DNA of 6,153 nucleotides from contig CAYXVU010000309.1 in NCBI GenBank assembly GCA_964468725.1, positions 1-6,153 on the forward strand, given 5' to 3'. The notes under the pieces were generated by a model that was given only the letters and a program-made list of their open reading frames with translations, made no database searches and was not told the DNA's origin. Source of the stretch: CAYXVU01 sp964468725. GTDB taxonomy: Bacteria > Acidobacteriota > Blastocatellia > UBA7656. The translations under genes were made by a program, and so were the position numbers. Below are positions 1-6,153 of this stretch, in pieces; the first letter of the stretch is position 1; each line of letters begins with the position of its first letter.

Positions 1-1
1 C

Positions 2-385
2 AATTCTTTGGCCGTTGAGTTAGGCGAGTTAGGTAGGATTGAAGAGGGTCAAGCCACCTTAGCGGTCGCGCTCAATTCGCCTTACGCCGCGTCTCATCCT
101 GAATGGAGCGAAACCCGCGAAGAACTCGCGGCCAAAGGTCAATCAGCTAACCCGTCGCAAATTGCCGTGTCGCGCTCGCTTCACACCGAAGCCGAGCCAA
201 AACCCCGGCAACACCAACAAAACCATTTTCAAACAACCATAAAAGTTCGCTTGTCCAACTCGAAAGAGATAATCCTTCGCGTTACGCGGACGGCGACTGG
301 GCAATCTCACTTTGGTCTCTTCATCCTTGATCGGCTTGAAGAGACGCTGCAACCGCGCGCTCCTCCCTCCCGCTTCTGTGCCTAA
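2..385 (+). CDS. C-terminal part of a protein with a TPR-like start, cut by the left window edge
   Basis: The frame is open to the left edge, so the true start is probably outside the window; an in-frame TTG at 8 is the only early start codon and has no room for a visible ribosome binding site. The first 45 residues look like one helix-turn-helix hairpin of a tetratricopeptide repeat (ELGRIEEGQATLAVAL, then a PYAASHPEW loop and TREELAAK). A polar, Q/P/H-rich linker follows at about residues 47-78. The tail of about 45 residues contains a possible beta stretch (TTIKVRLSNSKEIILRVTR). TPR domains mediate protein-protein contacts, but no partner can be named. It ends in TAA, 17 bases before a strong hairpin. 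The TPR reading rests on pattern alone. The last residues (PRAPPSRFCA) look unlike a conserved terminus, so the frame may have lost its original stop. Confidence 0.5.
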   Translation, partial: NSLAVELGELGRIEEGQATLAVALNSPYAASHPEWSETREELAAKGQSANPSQIAVSRSLHTEAEPKPRQHQQNHFQTTIKVRLSNSKEIILRVTRTATGQSHFGLFILDRLEETLQPRAPPSRFCA

Positions 386-402
386 TGTCTAATGGAACCG
401 AT

Positions 403-436
403 GAGGCGGGCGGTTAACTATTAGCCTGTCCGCCTC
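403..436 (+). terminator. Strong GC-rich stem-loop after the left-edge gene
   Basis: The left arm 403-416 (gaggcgggcggtta) pairs with 422-436 (tagcctgtccgcctc). This gives about 14 base pairs, including two G-T pairs and one bulged base (t427), around a five-base loop (actat). It lies 17 bases after the TAA at 383-385, which fits a transcription end. No T-run follows on either strand, so it would be a non-canonical or Rho-assisted terminator, or only an mRNA 3' stabiliser. It could also be a solitary repeat-type hairpin. Confidence 0.35.
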
Positions 437-675
437 GTTGCCCATTCTCCGCGCTTCGGCGTGTAAGTATCTGTGTATCTATCGCCGCTGTGCGGTCAGG
501 AGTGGCCACGAGTATAGCAGAAATCCGCTGCAACCGCTGAAGAATTTGGCGTTTTTGTGAAAGTGTGTCTTGATGGCGGCACGCAGAGACACGCTCAATC
601 ACTATATCGAGACGACCAGCCAAGCAAGCCAAGCCCTCGGCGGGTTCGGCGTGAAGGGTTAGTGTGCGGGCTTCT

Positions 676-755
676 GACAGAGGCGCAGATCGGACAACGC
701 CGACGAGCAAGCGGGGGAGGCTCTGCCCGTCGTTTGCATCCTCTGCGTCTCTGCC
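676..755. repeat. Degenerate palindromic repeat, copy 1
   Basis: The left arm cagaggcgcaga (678-689) is the reverse complement of tctgcgtctctg (742-753) at 11 of 12 positions, the exception being a G-T pair, so the 80-base unit can fold into a long hairpin. It is shared with two sites about 0.6-0.8 kb to the right. Its right end (736-755) is identical over 20 bases to 1528-1547. Its left part (678-699) matches 1325-1346 at 20 of 22 positions. Aligned end to end with 1471-1547, the two units differ by a net three bases. It carries no coding domain. It resembles the small intergenic palindromic repeats of many environmental bacteria. Confidence 0.65.
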
Positions 756-891
756 TGAATCTCCGGTGCAACGGTTGAGGTGAGCGCGGTTGGACTCCCG
801 GTAGCAGCGCGGAGCAGACCGCAAACTGACTTACTCAAACCGCCCATCAGGCTTGGATCTATCAAGCCCATAGCGCAGCGCGAGAGTTGCG

Positions 892-1284
892 ATGAAAACC
901 AAAACGTCAGCAGCGACCCCTCTCTTACCAATGACAAACCGGGAGAAATCCACCGACGATGACTCGCTAGAAAGTGAAGATTGCGCGTTGTTTCCCTGTG
1001 CACTCAACAACACCGCTGAATCAGAACCGCGCTTTGAGACAGAGGGGCAAGCCCATGAGCCATCCCAAAAAACAAGGCAGTTGGCTGCCGAAAGCCGCCT
1101 GCGGTTGGCGCTGATTCGTTGGTGTCAGAGCGAGCCGCGCGAGTTTGTCGCCGTGATTGCGCTCTTGCAAGACGAGCGCGACAGATTCGAAGGCGACGCG
1201 CAGTGGCCTCGCCTCATTGAATTGGCGTGCGAGTATCTGCCGCTGGCAAAGCTGGCCGGACGCAATGGGAAAAAATCTCTTTGA
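892..1284 (+). CDS. Small hypothetical protein, 130 residues
   Basis: I do not recognise this protein. Residues 1-60 are polar and rich in D, E, S and T and look disordered. Residues 62-122 look like a compact helical domain (alternating L/A/I with R/E, including LRLALIRWCQ, EFVAVIALLQDER and LIELACEYLPLAKLAG). There is no signal peptide or membrane segment. Cysteines at 31, 36, 78 and 113 form no obvious metal site. Codons over the helical half favour G or C in third position as the neighbouring genes do, which argues for real coding; the N-terminal half is less convincing. The ATG at 892 has a weak GAGAG five bases upstream; an ATG at 931 is an alternative without any visible site. The gene sits alone between two repeat blocks, with a hairpin block starting 29 bases after its TGA. 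It could be a decayed gene, but no disabling change is visible. Confidence 0.45.
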   Translation: MKTKTSAATPLLPMTNREKSTDDDSLESEDCALFPCALNNTAESEPRFETEGQAHEPSQKTRQLAAESRLRLALIRWCQSEPREFVAVIALLQDERDRFEGDAQWPRLIELACEYLPLAKLAGRNGKKSL

Positions 1285-1312
1285 GTTAGTTTCAAGATGA
1301 GGGCGGGCGAGG

Positions 1313-1410
1313 GCGCTTGACCGGCAGAGGCGCAGACCAGACAACGGCAGCGCCGAGGAGGGGGCTTCCGGCGTTGTCCGCGTCGGCTGCTGCCTCTGTC
1401 GGTCAAGCCC
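1313..1410. repeat. Long imperfect hairpin, repeat copy 2
   Basis: The arms 1313-1331 and 1392-1410 are inverted repeats at 17 of 19 positions, and one of the two differences is still a G-T pair in RNA. Inside, gacaacg (1340-1346) pairs perfectly with cgttgtc (1372-1378), giving a second inner stem. The left half matches copy 1 (1325-1346 against 678-699, 20 of 22), while the right half has diverged. It begins 29 bases after the stop of the hypothetical gene, so it could act as a 3' end structure for that mRNA, although no T-run follows. Confidence 0.6.
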
Positions 1411-1422
1411 CTGGCGATGTCT

Positions 1423-1455
1423 TCAACATTGCAGCTATCGGTAAGCTGATGTTGA
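1423..1455. repeat. Compact 12-bp stem-loop between repeat copies
   Basis: The left side tcaacat (1423-1429), a two-base bulge (tg) and cagct (1432-1436) pair perfectly with agctg (1444-1448) and atgttga (1449-1455) around a seven-base loop (atcggta). It lies 13 bases after the preceding long hairpin and 16 before the next repeat copy, so 1313-1547 is almost continuously foldable. No function can be assigned. A structured RNA or part of a larger repeat element are both possible. Confidence 0.55.
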
Positions 1456-1470
1456 GAAAACCATTGTTCG

Positions 1471-1547
1471 GACAGAACCGCAGAGTTGATGATGACGTGC
1501 AAGTGCGGGAAGCTTTGCGCGTTGTTGGCATCCTCTGCGTCTCTGCC
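1471..1547. repeat. Degenerate palindromic repeat, copy 3
   Basis: The left arm cagaaccgcaga (1473-1484) and right arm tctgcgtctctg (1534-1545) are complementary at 10 of 12 positions. The right end 1528-1547 is identical to 736-755, and the whole unit aligns with copy 1 with one net three-base gap. The same right end also pairs with 1323-1336 (13 of 14), so 1323-1547 is bounded by 14-base inverted repeats, reading GGCAGAGRCGCAGA inward from both sides. I saw no matching short direct repeats outside these ends that would mark a transposition target site. Confidence 0.6.
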
Positions 1548-1801
1548 ATGATCGTGGCACAAGAGAAGCCGAATGAGTGAATCAGAGAACCGAAGTAGGC
1601 CAAAAGGTAAATCCTTAGCGGTCTGTGTGGGAGATTGCTTGCTCGATTGCCATCAACCGAAATTAGAATTAGCGGCGATTTGTTTTCAGGTGAATTGTGC
1701 TTATGCAGAAAAACGCTGAGGCAAAGCAGAAGATGTGCTGCTCAAGCCTGCTTCCTTCATTGTCTAACCGGATGTACCGGTCCTAAAAATCAGCGGTTGA
1801 G
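1548..1801. other. Spacer without recognisable features
   Basis: A 69-codon open frame here (1635-1844, plus) is cysteine-rich, has no domain, and runs into the candidate rpoD terminator, so I do not call it. The only local structure is a short perfect stem (accgg 1767-1771, ccggt 1777-1781, five-base loop). Otherwise I see nothing: no tRNA, no promoter and no further copy of the repeat. Confidence 0.4.
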
Positions 1802-1832
1802 GATCGAAAGCGCACGGCCAGCGATTTCAATC
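1802..1832 (-). terminator. Weak terminator candidate after rpoD
   Basis: The arms 1802-1813 and 1821-1832 pair at 10 of 12 positions around a seven-base loop, 21 bases beyond the rpoD stop codon. The first T-run on the transcribed sense (attttta, 1784-1790) comes about 11 bases after the stem, too far for a classic intrinsic terminator. Position favours a role in ending the dnaG-rpoD transcript, but the structure is modest. Confidence 0.25.
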
Positions 1833-1853
1833 TTCGACCCTTGATCGAGAAGG

Positions 1854-3569
<1,716 letters not shown>

Positions 3570-3577
3570 GTTCACTT

Positions 3578-3584
3578 CTCCTCT
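3578..3584 (-). promoter_or_regulatory. rpoD ribosome binding site that decides the start
   Basis: On the minus strand AGAGGAG occupies 3584 to 3578. It leaves eight bases to the GTG at 3569-3567 and only two to the GTG at 3575-3573. Normal spacing is about five to nine bases, so the inner GTG is the better start. Confidence 0.7.
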
Positions 3585-3600
3585 GAGCTACCCGTTCAGG

Positions 3601-3612
3601 ATGCATTTGCAT
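3601..3612. promoter_or_regulatory. Perfect palindrome in the rpoD leader
   Basis: ATGCA-tt-TGCAT is a perfect inverted repeat with a two-base centre. It lies about 11-22 bases downstream of the predicted -10 hexamer and 17 bases upstream of the ribosome binding site. That places it around the start of the transcript, where a repressor could act. At 12 bases it may be chance; no known operator was recognised. Confidence 0.25.
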
Positions 3613-3622
3613 GCCCTCTGAA

Positions 3623-3651
3623 TTCGTACTCTCGTTGAATGATTCTGTCAA
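3623..3651 (-). promoter_or_regulatory. Sigma-70-type promoter for rpoD
   Basis: On the minus strand a perfect TTGACA (3651-3646) is followed after exactly 17 bases by TACGAA (3628-3623), a weak -10 matching TATAAT at three of six positions. Transcription would begin near 3616, leaving a leader of about 45 bases that contains the ribosome binding site. It lies wholly in the gap after dnaG, so rpoD could be expressed apart from dnaG, possibly autoregulated by its own product as a housekeeping sigma. Confidence 0.55.
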
Positions 3652-3745
3652 GAAGCCAGCAAGCCCGGCTTGTGTTCCATCACGACTTGGGTCATCACGC
3701 AACGCTGAAAACGATTTCCGGTTAGGAGCAACGGGGCAGTTGATT

Positions 3746-3758
3746 GAGCGAAACGCTC
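3746..3758 (-). terminator. Short stem-loop just after dnaG
   Basis: GAGCG and CGCTC form a perfect five-pair stem with a three-base loop, 15 bases after the dnaG stop codon. No T-run follows on the minus strand. It may attenuate or process the dnaG transcript ahead of rpoD, but is too small to be called a terminator with confidence. Confidence 0.2.
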
Positions 3759-3773
3759 GACAAACGAATGCGG

Positions 3774-5570
3774 CTACGATATCGAAAGCGCAAGCCTGCG
3801 TTTTTGCAGATCGGTTTTCTCCTGAAACAAGCGGATGACTTTCTCTTCATCCTGATCCCGCTCGGCTTGCCCCAGTTCGATTTGTACTTGCTCCAGACGT
3901 TTCTCAAACTGCCTGCGTCGAAGCGAAGTCAGCGCTTCGGTTGCTTTCTTGAACAGGGTGTCGAAATCCTCGCCACCTGCCCAAGAGAGATCGCTGATTA
4001 ACAGTGTGGGGAGAAGTTCGCGCTCTGCATCGCTATCCATCAATCCCTGTAGGCTCGAAAAATCGGGCTCGATGTTGTCGCTCTCCAATTCGATGATCGC
4101 CGCAAAGATCGAACCGGTTGCGAGGTCGCCATAGTCCGCTTTTGTCAGATTCGCAACCATCGCCCGCCGCACATCGGCGTTGAGCAACATGATCTCCAAT
4201 AATTGCTTTTCGGCGATGGTCGTTTCTTGCGTTGCGCGCAGTCGCCGTGCATCGAGCGCATTTTGCCGGTTCACCGCCACCCGCTTCATCTCTTCGCGGA
4301 TGGCGCGACTGTCAACACGCAACCGATTGGCAATCTGATCGGCATAATCGGCGCGCACTACTTTGTCCCGCATTCTGGCCAGATGCGGCAAGATGGCATT
4401 GATGGCTTCGACCTTGCCCGTCGGGCGCGCAATGTCAAATTGTGCGGTCGCCTTATCAATGATGTATTCGATGTAGGGCTGCGTCGTCTTGAGCAGTTCA
4501 CGAAAGACGGTGATGCCGTTGGCACGTACGAATTCATCCGGGTCTTTGCCCGTCGGCATGCGTAGGATATTCACTTTGAACCCTTCAACGAGCAGCACCT
4601 CAATCGAACGCATAGTAGCCGCTTGTCCGGCAGAGTCGGAGTCGAAGCTGACGACGATCTGTGGCTGATCCATATAGCGACGCAGCAACCGAACTTGCTG
4701 GTCGGTGAGCGCCGTGCCGAGACTGGCAACTAGATTGGTCAGTCCAGCTTGAAAGGGGATGATGCAGTCCAGGTAGCCTTCAACCAGAATGGCAAATCCG
4801 AGTCGGCGAATATCATTCTTTGCATGAAAGAGTCCAAATAGCTGATTGCCTTTGGTGTAGACCGGCGTCTCCGGCGAGTTGAGGTATTTGGGTTCCCCTT
4901 CGCCCATCACGCGCCCGCCAAAAGCGATGACTCGGCCCTGCGAATCGGGAATCGGAAACATCACGCGGCCTCGAAAGCGGTCGTACAATCCGCCTTGTTC
5001 TTTCATCACCGCAAGCCCGCTGGTGTGAATCTCATCGGTCGTCGCGCCCTGTTCTTTCAGATGATGGATGAGACCCTCCCAACTGTCCGGCGCATAGCCG
5101 ATGCGAAAGAGCTTACGAGTCTCTTCGGTGATGCCTCGCGCCGCGATATACTGGCTGGCTCGTTCGCCTTCCTGCCCCTCGCCAAGCTGTGATTCGAAAT
5201 AGGCCGCTGCCAGTTCGTTCAGATGCAAAACGATTTCCCGGTCGTGTTGGGTCTTCTTATGATCTTCAGTTTCTTCGAAGGCCGGAATCGGAATGCCGCT
5301 CTTTTGCGCGACAATCCGAATGGCCTCTGGAAACGAACACCCTTCGATGTGCATGATGAATCCGATGGCATCTCCCCCGGCATTGCAGCCGAAGCATTTG
5401 AAAATTCCTCGATTGGGGTTGACGTTGAACGAGGGGGTTTTTTCCGAGTGAAAGGGACAGCAGGCGACGTAGTTCGAACCGCGCTTTTTGAGGGTCACAT
5501 AGTCCGACACGATACGTAGTATATCGGCCTGACTCTTTACATCATCAGCAAATCCTCGCGGGAAACGCAT
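3774..5570 (-). CDS. dnaG: DNA primase DnaG
   Basis: DnaG synthesises short RNA primers for replication and works with the replicative helicase DnaB at the fork. All expected parts are present in 598 residues, close to the usual 580-620. The CHC2 zinc-binding domain has ligands C38, H41, C59 and C62 (CPFH and CFGC). The catalytic core carries RFRGRVMFPI near 198-207 and KYLNSPETPVYTKGNQLFGL at 228-247. The TOPRIM fold has the catalytic EGYLD at 264-268, the metal-binding FDSDSAG at 309-315 and GKDPDEF at 341-347. A C-terminal helicase-interaction domain runs from about 450, ending in a strongly charged, probably coiled segment (551-592). The ATG at 5568-5570 precedes the normal DnaG N-terminus (MRFP, then ADILRIVSDYVTLKKRG). 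Its upstream site is weak (GGAA about eight bases before). The next gene downstream is rpoD, as in many macromolecular-synthesis loci. No damage is seen. Confidence 0.98.
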   Translation of the reverse strand: MRFPRGFADDVKSQADILRIVSDYVTLKKRGSNYVACCPFHSEKTPSFNVNPNRGIFKCFGCNAGGDAIGFIMHIEGCSFPEAIRIVAQKSGIPIPAFEETEDHKKTQHDREIVLHLNELAAAYFESQLGEGQEGERASQYIAARGITEETRKLFRIGYAPDSWEGLIHHLKEQGATTDEIHTSGLAVMKEQGGLYDRFRGRVMFPIPDSQGRVIAFGGRVMGEGEPKYLNSPETPVYTKGNQLFGLFHAKNDIRRLGFAILVEGYLDCIIPFQAGLTNLVASLGTALTDQQVRLLRRYMDQPQIVVSFDSDSAGQAATMRSIEVLLVEGFKVNILRMPTGKDPDEFVRANGITVFRELLKTTQPYIEYIIDKATAQFDIARPTGKVEAINAILPHLARMRDKVVRADYADQIANRLRVDSRAIREEMKRVAVNRQNALDARRLRATQETTIAEKQLLEIMLLNADVRRAMVANLTKADYGDLATGSIFAAIIELESDNIEPDFSSLQGLMDSDAERELLPTLLISDLSWAGGEDFDTLFKKATEALTSLRRRQFEKRLEQVQIELGQAERDQDEEKVIRLFQEKTDLQKRRLALSIS

Positions 5571-5641
5571 TGACTTATTCCATTGCTGATTCGATTGATT
5601 TCCGTCTTTAGAGGCGCTTCCAGTAATCGGGAGCTAGAGAA

Positions 5642-5670
5642 TTTGTAACAGCAATCATGAAATCGCGCAA
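5642..5670 (-). promoter_or_regulatory. Possible dnaG promoter
   Basis: On the minus strand TTGCGC (5670-5665) is separated by 17 bases from TACAAA (5647-5642), which matches TATAAT at four of six positions. The layout resembles the rpoD promoter (TTGACA, 17 bases, TACGAA), and both -10 sites read TACNAAT when the next base is added. The -35 is poor (three of six), so this is a tentative call. Transcription would begin near 5635, leaving a leader of about 65 bases. Confidence 0.3.
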
Positions 5671-5733
5671 GGTATTTTGCAAATTCGCCTCTCACCTCAG
5701 ACAAGGTGTTTGAGAAACCATCCAAGCCTAACC

Positions 5734-5754
5734 GATTCAGGTCGGGTATGAATC
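5734..5754 (+). terminator. Weak stem-loop with a T-run on the plus strand
   Basis: gattca (5734-5739) and tgaatc (5749-5754) are a perfect six-pair stem around a nine-base loop, followed on the plus strand by cttttt (5755-5760). It lies immediately after the stop codon of the minus-strand gene at 5759. In that gene's own direction the stem comes after an A-run and is not followed by T's. No plus-strand gene leads into it, so it is probably a minor structure. Confidence 0.2.
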
Positions 5755-5758
5755 CTTT

Positions 5759-6153
5759 TTATGCCCACAAACGACAAGCTGCCAGATAATTCATCGCCGT
5801 CAGATGAGTGTCCGGTTGCAAATGGCTCACAATGTCTCTAACGTTAGCTCGGTCAAAGGCGTGAACCGATAGAGAGGCAACGCGCTGTTTGGGAAACTGC
5901 ACATCGGCGATCTCCACCCAACCATCGTCGAATTCAAATTGTGATCGAACCTTTTGCACGGAAACGATCTGCACGGCTGGTGTTGCACCTGGAAAGCAGG
6001 CCATAAAAGCGACGGTGTCGAAAGCCTTATCGGGTTGTACTGTTTCTGCTAATCTAACCTGCAAAAAGTGTGCGGCCATCTCGACGGCATCGGCGCGCAC
6101 CGGAAAGGCGAACATCATCTTTGCCGTTTCATTGTACAACTCGATGGCATCGG
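5759..6153 (-). CDS. Unrecognised protein, C-terminal part, cut by the right window edge
   Basis: The frame stays open to the right edge; an in-frame TTG at 6139 exists but is unlikely to be the start, since coding-like sequence (DAIE) continues upstream. About 130 residues are visible. I do not recognise the family. The visible part mixes helical pieces (ADAVEMAAHFLQVRLAE near the beginning) with alternating hydrophobic strands (FDTVAFMACF, AVQIVSVQKVRSQFEF, GWVEIADVQF) and ends in LTAMNYLAACRLWA. It has no signal peptide or membrane segment in the visible part, so it is probably a cytoplasmic alpha/beta domain. It lies 188 bases upstream of dnaG on the same strand. The gap, the possible dnaG promoter and the lack of a known macromolecular-synthesis function suggest a neighbour and not a functional partner. 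The gene that often precedes dnaG, rpsU, is clearly not this one. Confidence 0.6.
   Translation of the reverse strand, partial: DAIELYNETAKMMFAFPVRADAVEMAAHFLQVRLAETVQPDKAFDTVAFMACFPGATPAVQIVSVQKVRSQFEFDDGWVEIADVQFPKQRVASLSVHAFDRANVRDIVSHLQPDTHLTAMNYLAACRLWA

Larger units (their letters stand above)
386..891. other. Non-coding spacer with hairpins and a repeat copy
   Basis: This stretch of about 500 bases has open frames on both strands, but none carries a recognisable domain, and the longest minus-strand one runs straight through the repeat. It contains the hairpin at 403-436, a smaller stem-loop (gtgtgtct at 563-570 against agacacgc at 587-594, 8 pairs with one wobble, 16-base loop), and the palindromic repeat at 676-755. 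A lone CGCAGAGA core at 582-589 may be a degraded extra copy of the repeat arm. From 756 to 891 I see nothing beyond a weak GAGAG just before the next start codon. Confidence 0.5.

Noticed and set aside
414..824. Minus-strand open frame of 136 codons
   Set aside because: It runs through the palindromic repeat, has no domain, and lacks a ribosome binding site. Its similarity to another minus-strand frame (1125-1562) is explained by shared repeat sequence.
676..1547. CRISPR array
   Set aside because: The repeats are diverged, palindromic, irregularly spaced by hundreds of bases and not accompanied by cas genes.
1323..1547. Complete insertion sequence
   Set aside because: Inverted repeats bound the block, but it is only 225 bases, encodes no transposase, and I could not see a target-site duplication.
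1125..1562. Minus-strand open frame of 145 codons
   Set aside because: It overlaps the better coding candidate at 892-1284 and the hairpin block. Its arginine, serine and proline-rich product is typical of an antisense shadow.
1635..1844. Plus-strand 69-codon frame with many cysteines
   Set aside because: No convincing ribosome binding site, no spaced CxxC metal motif, and it ends inside the 3' flank of rpoD. It looks like chance.
5470..5478. tRNA T-arm-like motif (gttcgaacc)
   Set aside because: It lies within the dnaG coding sequence and no acceptor stem or anticodon arm surrounds it.
5537..5725. Minus-strand 62-codon frame overlapping the dnaG start
   Set aside because: It overlaps the dnaG N-terminus in another frame, has no strong ribosome binding site and no recognisable domain.

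Overview
The window is a chromosomal housekeeping segment of a moderate-GC bacterium. Two essential genes dominate the minus strand: dnaG (primase, 3774-5570) followed downstream by rpoD (primary sigma factor, 1854-3569). The dnaG-rpoD order is the core of the macromolecular-synthesis locus known from many phyla; rpsU is not in view. The protein style (a sigma-70 of about 570 residues with a highly charged non-conserved region, and a DnaG beginning MRFP) and the repeat-littered spacers made me think of Acidobacteriota, perhaps Blastocatellia. That is an impression, not a demonstration.

Layout from left to right: the 3' end of a plus-strand gene with a TPR-like start (2-385); a strong hairpin just after it (403-436); a spacer holding the first copy of a degenerate palindromic repeat (676-755); a small plus-strand hypothetical gene (892-1284); a structured block of three successive hairpins (1313-1547) with two more copies of the same repeat motif; a mostly empty stretch (1548-1801); a weak terminator candidate; rpoD; a 204-base spacer with a good sigma-70-type promoter, a small palindrome and the rpoD ribosome binding site; dnaG; a 188-base spacer with a weaker promoter candidate; and the 3' part of an unrecognised minus-strand gene that runs off the right edge (5759-6153).

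DnaG makes the RNA primers for replication and RpoD directs RNA polymerase to housekeeping promoters, so the pair couples replication and transcription initiation. The promoter in the dnaG-rpoD gap suggests rpoD can be transcribed independently of dnaG. I see no strong evidence of an undescribed system. The best non-routine signal is the GGCAGAGRCGCAGA inverted-repeat family around the small hypothetical gene.
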